A DNA stretch of 64,000 bases from Lateolabrax maculatus (GCA_031216445.1 CM062209.1:23175001-23239000); one strand, 5' to 3'; numbered from the stretch's first letter, positions 29,106 to 40,449 are shown. Made by a program: numbers and translations. The notes: generated by a model from the letters alone, not told the origin.

Positions 29106-29511
29106 TGCTGACCTCTGCATCTTCAGGTGTGAGCTGTGTGCCATTTGAAAACTTCAGTAAGAGATACACTTAATTTGTAGTCACATTCTAGAATTGCAGG
29201 ACAAGAAAATAGAATAATGCGCTTTGATGTTGGGGTTGGATTCCGTACTGAAGCCATACAATCCCTAAACTAAATCTGCCTCTTTGTGTTGCTTTTAAAC
29301 TACTGCTGATAAAACATCAGCTGGACACTGCCAATGACGTGCATCAAGTAAAGTCTTTAAGATTATTTAAGATGATCCTCATCTGTTCATCAAGTAGAAT
29401 GACTTCCTTTTTTAACGTAGCATTGCCAACACCATTGAAACTTCATAAAAAAAGAAGGCGGAGTTGGGTGGAAATGGCTGCATTCAGTATTTAAGATGGA
29501 CAAATCTCTGC

Positions 29512-29578
29512 AAGTATCCTAACACAAACACTAACTTTGGTTTCAATGCAGTAAGTGCTTTATTTGTTGGGGTAGTTT
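29512..29578 (+). ncRNA. mir430: miR-430 hairpin type I, T-tract variant
   Basis: Mature starts at 29552. The T run reads TTTATTTG, one base longer and interrupted. The seed is intact. Confidence 0.78.
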
Positions 29579-29859
29579 TGCTGACCTCTGCATCTTCAGG
29601 TGTGAGCTGTGTGCCATTTGAAATCTTCAGTAAGAGATACACTTAATTTGTAGTCACATTCTAGAATTGCAGGACAAGAAAATAGAATAATGCGCTTTGA
29701 TGTTGGGGTTGGATTCCGTACTGAAGCGCTACATTCCCTAAACTAAATCTGCCTCTTTGTGTTGCTTTTAAACTACTGCTGATAAAACATCAACACACAA
29801 CAAGCAAAACCTTGACTATGGAGAATCTCTTAAGCGACGAATATTGCCAACTGTAAGTC

Positions 29860-29939
29860 TGTCATATTGACCCAACTTGAGCATTGAGTTGTGTTTGAAT
29901 ACAGTTAAGTGCTACTTGTTGGGGCGGTTGTACATGACA
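29860..29939 (+). ncRNA. mir430: miR-430 hairpin type II
   Basis: Mature starts at 29906. Intact. Confidence 0.9.
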
Positions 29940-29989
29940 AATGCTGCAGACTGTACCCGAAGACAGATTTCATTTGAATTACATTCAGA

Positions 29990-30051
29990 TCACCTCAAAT
30001 GGAGACACTAATGATTCTTGTGTTCATAAGTGCTTCTCTTTGGGGTTGTCT
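29990..30051 (+). ncRNA. mir430c: miR-430c hairpin (type III)
   Basis: Mature starts at 30027. Intact. Confidence 0.92.
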
Positions 30052-30118
30052 TGGATGTGAAAAGATTGAAGATGATTGAAATTCCTTCCAGAAAGCTGAT
30101 TCAGAGACACATTTCAGT

Positions 30119-30186
30119 GAGAAGTGCATTTCAACTTGAGCAACCCTCTGACTTCACTACCAAGAAAGTGCTATATAGTTAATATT
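30119..30186 (+). pseudogene. mir430: Truncated miR-430 type VI
   Basis: Seed start at 30165. Same deletion as at 2210-2277 (TATAGTT to AATATTG). Confidence 0.7.
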
Positions 30187-30214
30187 GTTTTTTTGCTCAT
30201 CAAGGTCTAGATTT

Positions 30215-30297
30215 GGTCAATAATAGTACCCTAACACAAACACTAACTTTGGTTTCAATGCAGTAAGTGCTTTTTTGTTGGGGTAGTTTTGCTGACC
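30215..30297 (+). ncRNA. mir430: miR-430 hairpin type I, long stem
   Basis: Mature starts at 30264. Intact. Confidence 0.9.
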
Positions 30298-30649
30298 TCT
30301 GCATCTTCAGGTGTGAGCTGTGTGCCATTTGAAAACTTCAGTAAGAGATACACTTAATTTGTAGTCACATTCTAGAATTGCAGGACAAGAAAATAGAGTA
30401 CTGCGCTTTGATGTTGGGGTTGGATTCCTTACTGAAGCCCTACATTCCCTAAACTAAATCTGCCTCTTTGTGTTGCTTTAAACTACTGCTGATGAAACAT
30501 CAACTGGACGCTGCCAATGAGGTGCATCAAGTAAAGTCTTCGGAGGCTAAGTGACCACTTATCAACTGCTAATGCCCTGCATGAATTTAAGATGATCCTC
30601 ATCTGTTCATCAAGTACAAAGTCTTCCAGACAACACCACTGAAACTTCA

Positions 30650-30692
30650 TATAAAAGAGGCGGAGCTGGGTGGAAACGGCTGCATTCAGTAT
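30650..30692 (+). promoter_or_regulatory. miR-430 promoter, TATA type
   Basis: TATAAAAG 30650-30657, upstream of II-III-IV-V-III-VI-I, the longest ordered run in the window. Confidence 0.65.
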
Positions 30693-30809
30693 TTAAGGTG
30701 GACAAATCTCTGCAAGAAACACCACTTCCTCTGCAAGTGGGGCAGAAAAACAAGCAACACCTGGATTATGGAGAAACTCTTAGGCAACAAAGCTTGCCAA
30801 CTGTAAGTC

Positions 30810-30889
30810 TGTCATATTGACCCAACTTGAGCATTGAGTTGTGTTTGAATACAGTTAAGTGCTACTTGTTGGGGCGGTTGTACATGACA
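30810..30889 (+). ncRNA. mir430: miR-430 hairpin type II
   Basis: Mature starts at 30856. Intact. Confidence 0.9.
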
Positions 30890-30939
30890 AATGCTGCAGA
30901 CTGTAACTGAAGACAGATTTCATTTGAATTACATTCAGA

Positions 30940-31001
30940 TCACCTCAAATGGAGACACTGATGATTCTTGTGTTCATAAGTGCTTCTCTTTGGGGTTGTC
31001 T
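30940..31001 (+). ncRNA. mir430c: miR-430c hairpin (type III)
   Basis: Mature starts at 30977. Intact. Confidence 0.92.
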
Positions 31002-31076
31002 TGGTTGTGAATTCTTCAGCTAACATATAACTGGACAAATGCATCATTTTCACATGACTAACTAAATGCATTACTT

Positions 31077-31158
31077 GTCACCAACACTACCAAAACAAGA
31101 GCACTGACTTGAATTGTGAATGCAGTAAGTGCTACTTGTTGGGGAAGTTTTGCTGACC
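31077..31158 (+). ncRNA. mir430: miR-430 hairpin type IV variant
   Basis: Mature starts at 31126. GGGGAAG variant, shared with 27675. Confidence 0.86.
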
Positions 31159-31249
31159 TCTGAAGTCCCAGGTTCCCTTCACATAATTCATCAGGATAGC
31201 AATTCTAGGTCAGCTCCTACTGGGTTAAGAATACATTTATTGTACCTCA

Positions 31250-31327
31250 TCAGTATTCCCCTGACATGAGCATTGACTTGAAATTTGAATTCAGTAAGTG
31301 CTACTTGTTGGGGCAGTTTTAATTGAC
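31250..31327 (+). ncRNA. mir430: miR-430 hairpin type V
   Basis: Mature starts at 31295. Intact. Confidence 0.88.
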
Positions 31328-31383
31328 AAAAGCAACTGAATGCATTGGTAGACCTTTTTTTTATTACAGAAATCAGTCTCAGA

Positions 31384-31445
31384 TAACTTCAAATGGAGAC
31401 ACTAATGATTCTTGTGTTCATAAGTGCTTCTCTTTGGGGTTGTCT
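31384..31445 (+). ncRNA. mir430c: miR-430c hairpin (type III)
   Basis: Mature starts at 31421. The 5' half comes from the V-linked copy and the 3' flank (GATGTGAAAAGATTG) from the VI-linked copy, so it is recombinant. Confidence 0.9.
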
Positions 31446-31512
31446 TGGATGTGAAAAGATTGAAGATGATTGAAATTCCTTCCAGAAAGCTGATTCAGAG
31501 ACACATTTCAGT

Positions 31513-31585
31513 GAGAAGTGCATTTCAACTTGAGCAACCCTCTGACTTCACTACCAAGAAAGTGCTATATAGTTGGGGTGTTAAT
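31513..31585 (+). ncRNA. mir430: miR-430b-like hairpin (type VI)
   Basis: Mature starts at 31559. Intact. Confidence 0.8.
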
Positions 31586-31638
31586 CTTGTTTGTTTATAA
31601 GTGCAATACTGTTTTTTTGCTCATCAAGGTCTAGATTT

Positions 31639-31721
31639 GGTCAATAATAGTACCCTAACACAAACACTAACTTTGGTTTCAATGCAGTAAGTGCTTTTTT
31701 GTTGGGGTAGTTTTGCTGACC
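31639..31721 (+). ncRNA. mir430: miR-430 hairpin type I, long stem
   Basis: Mature starts at 31688. Intact. Confidence 0.9.
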
Positions 31722-32074
31722 TCTGCATCTTCAGGTGTGAGCTGTGTGCCATTTGAAAACTTCAGTAAGAGATACACTTAATTTGTAGTCACATTCTAGA
31801 ATTGCAGGACAAGAAAATAGAGTACTGCGCTTTGATGTTGGGGTTGGATTCCGTACTGAAGCCCTACATTCCCTGAACTAAATCTGCCTGTTTGTGTTGC
31901 TTTTAAACTACTGCTGATAAAACATCAACTGGACAATGCAAATAAGGTGCATCAAGTAAAGTCTTCGGAGGGTAAGTGACCACTTATCAACTGCTAATGC
32001 CCTGCATGAATTTAAGATAATCCTCATCTGTTCATCAAGTACAAAGTCTTCCAGACAACACCATTGAAACTTCA

Positions 32075-32117
32075 TATAAAAGAGGCGGAGCTGGGTGGAA
32101 ATGGCTGCATTTAGTAT
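32075..32117 (+). promoter_or_regulatory. miR-430 promoter, TATA type
   Basis: TATAAAAG 32075-32082, followed by stacked weaker copies at 32250 and 32582. Confidence 0.6.
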
Positions 32118-32649
32118 TTAAGATGGACAAATCTCTGCAAGAGACACCACTTCCTCTGCAAGTGGGGCACAAAGATGATGATCCTCATCTGTTCATCAAG
32201 TACAATGATTTCCTTTGTTAACGTAGCATTGCCAACGCCATTGACACTTCATAAAAAAGGAGGCAGAGTTGGGTGGAAATGGCTGCATTCAGTATTTAAG
32301 ATGGACAAATCTCTGCAAGAATTTGTAGTCACATTCTAGAATTGCAGGACAAGAACATAGAATAATGCGCTTTGATGTTGGGGTTGGATTCCGTACTGAA
32401 GCCATACAATCCCTAAACTAAATCTGCCTCTTTGTGTTGCTTTTAAACTTCTGCTGATAAAACATCAGCTGGACACTGCCAATGACGTGCATCAAGTAAA
32501 GTCTTTAAGATGATCCTCATCTGTTCATCAAGTAGAATGACTTCCTTTTTTAACGTAGCATTGCCAACACCATTGAAACTTCGTAAAAAAAGAAGGCGGA
32601 GTTGGGTGGAAATGGCTGCATTCAGTATTTAAGATGGACAAATCTCTGC

Positions 32650-32715
32650 AAGTATCCTAACACAAACACTAACTTTGGTTTCAATGCAGTAAGTGCTTTT
32701 TTATTGGGGTAGCTT
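32650..32715 (+). ncRNA. mir430: miR-430 hairpin type I variant
   Basis: Mature starts at 32690. ATTGGGG variant. Confidence 0.83.
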
Positions 32716-33076
32716 TGCTGACCTCTGCATCTTCAGGTGTGAGCTGTGTGCCATTTGAAAACTTCAGTAAGAGATACACTTAATTTGTAGTCACATTCTA
32801 GAATTGCAGGACAAGAAAATAGAATACTGCGCTTTGATGTTGGGGTTGGATTCCGTACTGAAGCCCTACATTCCCTGAACTAAATCTGCCTCTTTGTGTT
32901 GCTTTTAAACTACTGCTGATAAAACATCAACTGGACAATGCCAATGAGGTGCATCAAGTAAAGTCTTTGGAGGCTAAGTGACCACTTATCAACTGCTAAT
33001 GCCCTGCATGAATTTAAGATGATCCTCATCTGTTCATCAAGTACAAAGTCTTCCAGACAACACCACTGAAACTTCA

Positions 33077-33119
33077 TATAAAAGAGGCGGAGCTGGGTGG
33101 AAACGGCTGCATTCAGTAT
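33077..33119 (+). promoter_or_regulatory. miR-430 promoter, TATA type
   Basis: TATAAAAG 33077-33084, upstream of a II-III-IV-V-III run. Confidence 0.65.
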
Positions 33120-33236
33120 TTAAGATGGACAAATCTCTGCAAGAAACACCACTTCCTCTGCAAGTGGGGCAGAAAAACAAGCAACACCTGGATTATGGAG
33201 AAACTCTTAGGCAACAAAGCTTGCCAACTGTAAGTC

Positions 33237-33316
33237 TGTCATATTGACCCAACTTGAGCATTGAGTTGTGTTTGAATACAGTTAAGTGCTACTTGTTGGG
33301 GCGGTTGTACATGACA
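33237..33316 (+). ncRNA. mir430: miR-430 hairpin type II
   Basis: Mature starts at 33283. Intact. Confidence 0.9.
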
Positions 33317-33366
33317 AGTGCTGCAGACTGTAACTGAAGACAGATTTCATTTGAATTACATTCAGA

Positions 33367-33428
33367 TCACCTCAAATGGAGACACTGATGATTCTTGTGT
33401 TCATAAGTGCTTCTCTTTGGGGTTGTCT
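33367..33428 (+). ncRNA. mir430c: miR-430c hairpin (type III)
   Basis: Mature starts at 33404. Intact. Confidence 0.92.
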
Positions 33429-33503
33429 TGGTTGTGAATTCTTCAGCTAACATATAACTGGACAAATGCATCATTTTCACATGACTAACTAAATGCATTA
33501 CTT

Positions 33504-33585
33504 GTCACCAACACTACCAAAACAAGAGCACTGACTTGAATTGTGAATGCAGTAAGTGCTACTTGTTGGGGTAGTTTTGCTGACC
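33504..33585 (+). ncRNA. mir430: miR-430 hairpin type IV
   Basis: Mature starts at 33553. Intact. Confidence 0.9.
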
Positions 33586-33676
33586 TCTGAATTCCAAGGT
33601 TCCCTTCACATAATTCATCAGGATAGCAATTCTAGGTCAGCTCTTACTGGGTTAAGAATACATTTATTGTACCTCA

Positions 33677-33754
33677 TCAGTATTCCCCTGACATGAGCAT
33701 TGACTTGAAATTTGAATTCAGTAAGTGCTACTTGTTGGGGCAGTTTTAATTGAC
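33677..33754 (+). ncRNA. mir430: miR-430 hairpin type V
   Basis: Mature starts at 33722. Intact. Confidence 0.88.
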
Positions 33755-33809
33755 AAAAGCAACTGAATGCATTGGTAGACCTTTTTTTATTACAGAAATC
33801 AGTCTCAGA

Positions 33810-33871
33810 TAACTTCAAATGGAGACACTAATGATTCTTGTGTTCATAAGTGCTTCTCTTTGGGGTTGTCT
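33810..33871 (+). ncRNA. mir430c: miR-430c hairpin (type III)
   Basis: Mature starts at 33847. Intact. Confidence 0.9.
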
Positions 33872-34259
33872 TGGATGTGAATTCTTCAGCTAACATATAA
33901 CTGGACAAATGCATCATTTTTGTAGTCACATTCTAGAATTGCAGGACAAGAAAATAGAGACCTGCGCTTTGAAGTTGGGGTTGGATTCCGTACTGAAGCC
34001 CTACATTCCCTAAACTAAATCTGCCTCTTTGTATTGCTTTAAACTACTGCTGATAAAACATCAACTGGACATGCATCATCAACTGACGTGCATCAAGTAA
34101 AGTCTTTAAGATGATTTAAGATGATCCTCATCTGTTCATCAAGTACAATGACTTCCTTTGTTACCCTAGCATTGCCAACACCATTGAGACTTCATAAAAA
34201 AGAAGGCGGAGTTGGGTGGAAATGGCTGCATTCAGTATTTAAGATGGACAAATCTCTGC

Positions 34260-34325
34260 AAGTATCCTAACACAAACACTAACTTTGGTTTCAATGCAGT
34301 AAGTGCTTTTTTATTGGGGTAGCTT
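34260..34325 (+). ncRNA. mir430: miR-430 hairpin type I variant
   Basis: Mature starts at 34300. ATTGGGG variant. Confidence 0.83.
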
Positions 34326-34686
34326 TGCTGACCTCTGCATCTTCAGGTGTGAGCTGTGTGCCATTTGAAAACTTCAGTAAGAGATACACTTAATTTGTAG
34401 TCACATTCTAGAATTGCAGGACAAGAAAATAGAATACTGCGCTTTGATGTTGGGGTTGGATTCCGTACTGAAGCCCTACATTCCCTGAACTAAATCTGCC
34501 TCTTTGTGTTGCTTTTAAACTACTGCTGATAAAACATCAACTGGACAATGCCAATGAGGTGCATCAAGTAAAGTCTTCGGAGGCTAAGTGACCACTTATC
34601 AACTGCTAATGCCCTGCATGAATTTAAGATGATCCTCATCTGTTCATCAAGTACAAAGTCTTCCAGACAACACCACTGAAACTTCA

Positions 34687-34729
34687 TATAAAAGAGGCGG
34701 AGCTGGGTGGAAACGGCTCCATTCAGTAT
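34687..34729 (+). promoter_or_regulatory. miR-430 promoter, TATA type
   Basis: TATAAAAG 34687-34694. The initiator region reads CTCCATTCAGTA. Confidence 0.65.
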
Positions 34730-34846
34730 TTAAGGTGGACAAATCTCTGCAAGAAACACCACTTCCTCTGCAAGTAGGGCAGAAAAACAAGCAACACCTG
34801 GATTATGGAGAAACTCTTAGGCAACAAAGCTTGCCAACTGTAAGTC

Positions 34847-34926
34847 TGTCATATTGACCCAACTTGAGCATTGAGTTGTGTTTGAATACAGTTAAGTGCT
34901 ACTTGTTGGGGCGGTTGTACGTGACA
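34847..34926 (+). ncRNA. mir430: miR-430 hairpin type II
   Basis: Mature starts at 34893. The base stem is weakened: ACGTGACA instead of ACATGACA. Confidence 0.86.
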
Positions 34927-34975
34927 TTGCTGCAGACTGTAACTGAAGACAGATTTCATTTGAATTACATTCAGA

Positions 34976-35037
34976 TCACCTCAAATGGAGATACTGATGA
35001 TTCTTGTGTTCATAAGTGCTTCTCTTTGGGGTTGTCT
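34976..35037 (+). ncRNA. mir430c: miR-430c hairpin (type III)
   Basis: Mature starts at 35013. The 5' arm has GAGATACTG. Confidence 0.9.
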
Positions 35038-35112
35038 TGGTTGTGAATTCTTCAGCTAACATATAACTGGACAAATGCATCATTTTCACATGACTAACTA
35101 AATGCATTACTT

Positions 35113-35194
35113 GTCACCAACACTACCAAAACAAGAGCACTGACTTGAATTGTGAATGCAGTAAGTGCTACTTGTTGGGGTAGTTTTGCTGACC
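35113..35194 (+). ncRNA. mir430: miR-430 hairpin type IV
   Basis: Mature starts at 35162. Intact. Confidence 0.9.
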
Positions 35195-35285
35195 TCTGAA
35201 GTCCCAGGTTCCCTTCAAATAATTCATCAGGATAGCAATTCTAGGTCAGCTCTTACTGGGTTAAGAATACATTTATTGTACCTCA

Positions 35286-35363
35286 TCAGTATTCCCCTGA
35301 CATGAGCATTGACTTGAAATTTGAATTCAGTAAGTGCTACTTGTTGGGGCGGTTGTACATGAC
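35286..35363 (+). ncRNA. mir430: Chimeric miR-430 hairpin (type V 5' arm, type II 3' arm)
   Basis: The 5' arm and loop are type V. From the mature start (35331) onward the sequence is type II (GGGGCGGTTGTACATGAC). The switch lies within the shared TAAGTGCTACTTGTTGGGGC. The upper stem is kept, but the base pairs of neither parent are complete. Confidence 0.75.
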
Positions 35364-35414
35364 AAATGCTGCAGACTGTACCCGAAGACAGATTTCATTT
35401 GAATTACATTCAGA

Positions 35415-35476
35415 TCACCACAAATGGAGACACTAATGATTCTTGTGTTCATAAGTGCTTCTCTTTGGGGTTGTCT
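35415..35476 (+). ncRNA. mir430c: miR-430c hairpin (type III)
   Basis: Mature starts at 35452. The 5' arm flank reads CACCACAAATGG. Confidence 0.88.
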
Positions 35477-35543
35477 TGGATGTGAAAAGATTGAAGATGA
35501 TTGAAATTCCTTCCAGAAAGCTGATTCAGAGACACATTTCAGT

Positions 35544-35616
35544 GAGAAGTGCATTTCAACTTGAGCAACCCTCTGACTTCACTACCAAGAAAGTGCTATA
35601 TAGTTGGGGTGTTAAT
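35544..35616 (+). ncRNA. mir430: miR-430b-like hairpin (type VI)
   Basis: Mature starts at 35590. Intact. Confidence 0.8.
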
Positions 35617-35669
35617 CTTGTTTGTTTATAAGTGCAATACTGTTTTTTTGCTCATAAAGGTCTAGATTT

Positions 35670-35752
35670 GGTCAATAATAGTACACTAACACAAACACTA
35701 ACTTTGGTTTCAACGCAGTAAGTGCTTTTTTGTTGGGGTAGTTTTGCTGACC
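35670..35752 (+). ncRNA. mir430: miR-430 hairpin type I, long stem
   Basis: Mature starts at 35719. TACACTAACAC in the 5' arm (one stem pair lost). Confidence 0.86.
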
Positions 35753-36114
35753 TCTGCATCTTCAGGTGTGAGCTGTGTGCCATTTGAAAACTTCAGTAAG
35801 AGATACACTTAATTTGTAGTCACATTCTAGAATTGCAGGACAAGAAAATAGAGTACTGCGCTTTGATGTTGGGGTTGGATTCCGTACTGAAGCCCTACAT
35901 TCCCTAAACTAAAACTGCCTCTTTGTATTGCTTTAAACTACTGCTGATGAAACATCAACTGGACGCTGCCAATGAGGTGCATCAAGTAAAGTCTTCGGAG
36001 GGTAAGTGACCACTTATCAACTGCTAATGCCCTGCATGAATTTAAGATGATCCTCATCTGTTCATCAAGTACAAAGTCTTCCAGACAACACCATTGAAAC
36101 TTCATATAAAAGAG

Positions 36115-36157
36115 GCGGAGCTGGGTGGAAATGGCTGCATTTAGTATTTAAGATGGA
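36115..36157 (+). promoter_or_regulatory. miR-430 promoter, TATA type
   Basis: TATAAAAG 36115-36122 and a stacked copy at 36290. No hairpin of types I-VI follows before the 5S array. Confidence 0.55.
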
Positions 36158-36581
36158 CAAATCTCTGCAAGAAACACCCCTTCCTCTGCAAGCGGGGCAC
36201 AAAGATGATGATCCTCATCTGTTCATCAAGTACAATGATTTCCTTTGTTAACGTAGCATTGCCAACGCCATTGACACTTCATAAAAAAGGAGGCAGAGTT
36301 GGGTGGAAATGGCTGCATTCAGTATTTAAGATGGACAAATCTCTGCAAGAATTTGTAGTCACATTCTAGAATTGCAGGACAAGAACAAACATAATCAAAA
36401 CATATCCCATAATCATGTAGCGCTGAGAGGGGCCGCAGACTGTTGTAACGGCACAGTTTTTGCTTCTAGCAACAGGATTTGTTTTGTTTCCTGACAATCT
36501 GCACTTTCTGCCCATATAGAGAGAATACCAAAACCTTATGTCACAGCATCTTCAAAGGGTCCGTTTGTCGCTGCTGCGCCC

Positions 36582-36701
36582 GCTTACGGCCACACCACCC
36601 TGAACAAGCCCGATCTCGTCCGATCTTGGAAGCCAAGCAGGGTCGGGCCTGCTTAGTACTTGGATGGGAGACTGCCTGGGAATACCGGGTGCTGTAAGCT
36701 T
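36582..36701 (+). rRNA. RNA5S: 5S rRNA, class C
   Basis: Full length. One extra change: GATCTTGG for GATCTCGG near position 47. Confidence 0.91.
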
Positions 36702-37675
36702 TTCCACTCCGTTACAAACATAGAGCATACATAGTATGCGCACCATCCCTTTGGATATCAAAAGAAACAAAGAAAAAACCAAGCGGTTTTGCACTCGAGG
36801 GCGCTATCAGACCCTTTTGAGGAGTTACTTTAAAAACGGCAGAAGACCGCTGCCATGAAGTTGACTTAAACAGCGCAATCAGTAATCTGTTGAAGCAGGG
36901 CCACGGAAGCCAAAGACTACGTGGCGCCGTTCCTTTTTTCAAGGCAAACATGCTCTCAAGTCAGTCTGGACACACAAAAGTGATACGAACAACTCATGAA
37001 AGGTGAGCGAGTAATCAACAATTACAAAGCAAAGCTGGATCATACCAGTTTCCATTCGTCAACCTCGTTTCCACCTGGAATCACTGTTCCTCTTGTTGAT
37101 GCGTTGGCCATTTGTCCTCATGATTGTCCATGTTGTTCCTGTTGACCCTTTAAATAATTCTGCTGTGTTTTTGACTGATCTAATTTGACCACAGATGAAG
37201 CATTTGGTGCTGTGTTATTAAAGTCACGGAACTTTAATGACTGGCATCACAACAAATGATCTCGGACCAGCCTTGTAGCGGTGCTCAGTATTCAGAGTTT
37301 AAATCCTTGCACATTAAGCGTTGACATTATTTTGTCTATTCCCTGTTTTGCTTTTTTGAAGGGATCATTTGTTAATAGAATGTGACTTTTTAATAATAAC
37401 CTATTAATTGATTTAAGCCCGACACTTAAAGGGGAGGACCTGTGTTCCATGGAGCGGAAGCAGTACTGAACTGTTTTCACAGCCGTTGACAGCTCGCTCC
37501 GCTCGCGTGGATGTGCGTCAATTGTCGGGTGTCACTGAATTAACTTTTTTCATGTGTATAATGAGAAATATCTCAGGCTATCTATAAAGTAATATAAAAG
37601 CAAAGTCATTAATATTATTGCCACTTGTACCTTCTAATTGCCTTGTGTAGTTTTTACTTTGAGAGAAGAGAAAAA

Positions 37676-37795
37676 ACACTTACAGCACCTGGTATTCCCA
37701 GGCGGTCTTCCATCCAAGTACTAACCAGGCGCGACCCTGCTTAGCTTGCGAGATCGAACGAGATCGGGCGCGTTCAGGGTGGTGTGGCCGTAAGC
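37676..37795 (-). rRNA. RNA5S: 5S rRNA, class D
   Basis: Full length, ending in GTAAGTG and a run of six T. Class D differs from consensus at C39T (with T), G65C, G87A in box C and G106A. A TATAAAAAGG box lies about 30 bp upstream. This copy also has CTTGCGAG for CTTCCGAG. Confidence 0.9.
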
Positions 37796-38242
37796 AAGAG
37801 TGCAGGGAAAAAAAAGCCTTTTTATAGATGTGGATCGGCATCACGGCGGCTATCTTTGTGTATTTCTGCGTGCATTTCTGCCCTTCGCTTGAATGCGAAG
37901 GATAAGTCATTTCAGAGGGTAATACTGTACTTTTTACTCCACTACATTTGTGATTGTTATTGTGATAAGTTTGCAGATTCCGATTTTACATTGAAAAAAC
38001 GTGATGGTTTCATAGACTAGGATGCAGTATAATACATGAAAAGTTTGTTTTCTTAAAAACATATCCTATAATGATGTAACACTGACAGGGGCCGCAGACT
38101 GTCATAACGGCTCATTTTTTTTTGTTATGGTAACAGGATTTGCTTTGTTTCCTGACACGCTACAGCTTCTACCCAGATAGAGAGAATACCAAAACCTTAT
38201 GACACAGCATCTTTGAAGGGGCTGTTTGTCACGTCGGCGACC

Positions 38243-38362
38243 GCTTACGGCCACACCACCCTCAACGCGCTCGATCTCGTCCGATCTCGGAGGCCAAGCA
38301 GGGTCGGGCCTGGTTAGTACTTGGATGGGAGACCGCCTGGGAATACCAGGTGCTGTAAGCTT
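38243..38362 (+). rRNA. RNA5S: 5S rRNA, class A
   Basis: Full length with the standard class A changes. Confidence 0.93.
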
Positions 38363-38496
38363 TTTCCACTCCGTTTAAAAAGGTAGAGTGTACGTAGTGT
38401 GCACCCCGTCCCTTTGGATATCAAAAACAGCAAGCAGTTTTGCACCAGAGGGCGCCATCGACCACTTGGAGGACTGTATGAAACTAGAAAGAGAAA

Positions 38497-38616
38497 AAGC
38501 TTACAGCACCCGGTATTCCCAGGCGGTCTCCCATCCAAGTACTAACCAGGCCCTACGCTGCTTAGCTTCCGAGATCGGACGAGATCGGACGCGTTCAGGG
38601 TGGTGTGGCCGTAAGC
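38497..38616 (-). rRNA. RNA5S: 5S rRNA, class B
   Basis: Full length. One extra change near position 28 (GATCGGACGCG on + strand). Confidence 0.93.
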
Positions 38617-39235
38617 TGCAGCGCTGGGACCAAAACAGTCTTTTTATAGACGTGGATTAGCATCATCGCGGCTATCTGTGTGTATTTCCGTCCATTGGGG
38701 ACATTGACATATTTGTAAAAGTTCCAGGGCAAGGAGCTCTGATTACAGTCATACAATTTCCCCACATGAATGAATGATAAAGACTGTTTATCGCAGCGCT
38801 GGAGTCTAATTAAGTATTTTTACCGTACATGAGTACACGTATGCTGCTTATCCTTCACTCGAATATTTCGATTCCATGCTACCTACACTTCCTACTCCAC
38901 CTCCTTTCAGAGGGAAATATTGGACTTTTTACTCCACTACGTTTGTGATTGTTATGGCCACAAGTCTGCAGATTTCGATTTTACATTTAAAACATGTGAT
39001 GGTTTCATAAACTATGATGGAGCATAACACGTGGAAAGTTTATTTTCTTAAAAACATATCCCATAATCATGTAGCGCTGAGAGGGGCCGCAGACTGTTGT
39101 AACGGCTCAGTTTTTGCTTCTAGCAACAGGATTTGTTTTGTTTCCTGACAATCTGCACTTTCTGCCCATATAGAGAGAATACCAAAACCTTATGTCACAG
39201 CATCTTCAAAGGGTCCGTTTGTCGCTGCTCCGACC

Positions 39236-39355
39236 GCTTACGGCCACACCACCCTGAACAAGCCCGATCTCGTCCGATCTCGGAAGCCAAGCAGGGTCGG
39301 GCCTGCTTAGTACTTGGATGGGAGACTGCCTGGGAATACCGGGTGCTGTAAGCTT
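39236..39355 (+). rRNA. RNA5S: 5S rRNA, class C
   Basis: Full length. Upstream GCTCCGACC instead of GCTGCGACC. Confidence 0.93.
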
Positions 39356-40329
39356 TTCCACTCCGTTACAAACATAGAGCATACATAGTATGCGCACCAT
39401 CCCTTTGGATATCAAAAGAAACAAAGAAAAAACCAAGCGGTTTTGCACTCGAGGGCGCTATCAGACCCTTTTGAGGAGTTACTTTAAAAACGGCAGAAGA
39501 CCGCTGCCATGAAGTTGACTTAAACAGCGCAATCAGTAATCTGTTGAAGCAGGGCCACGGAAGCCAAAGACTACGTGGCGCCGTTCCTTTTTTCAAGGCA
39601 AACATGCTCTCAAGTCAGTCTGGACACACAAAAGTGATACGAACAACTCATGAAAGGTGAGCGAGTAATCAACAATTACAAAGCAAAGCTGGATCATACC
39701 AGTTTCCATTCGTCAACCTCGTTTCCACCTGGAATCACTGTTCCTCTTGTTGATGCGTTGGCCATTTGTCCTCATGATTGTCCATGTTGTTCCTGTTGAC
39801 CCTTTAAATAATTCTGCTGTGTTTTTGACTGATCTAATTTGACCACAGATGAAGCATTTGGTGCTGTGTTATTAAAGTCACGGAACTTTAATGACTGGCA
39901 TCACAACAAATGATCTCGGACCAGCCTTGTAGCGGTGCTCAGTATTCAGAGTTTAAATCCTTGCACATTAAGCGTTGACATTATTTTGTCTATTCCCTGT
40001 TTTGCTTTTTTGAAGGGATCATTTGTTAATAGAATGTGACTTTTTAATAATAACCTATTAATTGATTTAAGCCCGCCACTTAAAGGGGAGGACCTGTGTT
40101 CCATGGAGCGGAAGCAGTACTGAACTGTTTTCACAGCCGTTGACAGCTCGCTCCGCTCGCGTGGATGTGCGTCAATTGTCGGGTGTCACTGAATTAACTT
40201 TTTTCATGTGTATAATGAGAAATATCTCAGGCTATCTATAAAGTAATATAAAAGCAAAGTCATTAATATTATTGCCACTTGTACCTTCTAATTGCCTTGT
40301 GTAGTTTTTACTTTGAGAGAAGAGAAAAA

Positions 40330-40449
40330 ACACTTACAGCACCTGGTATTCCCAGGCGGTCTTCCATCCAAGTACTAACCAGGCGCGACCCTGTTTAGCT
40401 TCCGAGATCGAACGAGATCGGGCGCGTTCAGGGTGGTGTGGCCGTAAGC
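40330..40449 (-). rRNA. RNA5S: 5S rRNA, class D
   Basis: Full length. CTGTTTAGC on the + strand in place of CTGCTTAGC. Confidence 0.91.

Larger units (their letters stand above)
24067..36385 (+). ncRNA. mir430: miR-430 cluster segment 3
   Basis: The largest segment, with 40 hairpins or remnants on the + strand. Type VII copies lie near 24219, 24726, 25198, 25959, 26477, 26949, 28084, 28716, 29217, 29690, 30401, 31825, 32365, 32827, 33962, 34437 and 35856. Weak promoter copies lie near 24482, 24610, 24953, 26363, 26704, 28305, 28482, 29444, 32250, 32582, 34193 and 36290. At 24500 one promoter module is cut short and joined to another (GGCAGAG to TGACGTG). The segment ends inside a type VII copy at about 36385 by fusion to the 5S B-C spacer. 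Confidence 0.92.
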
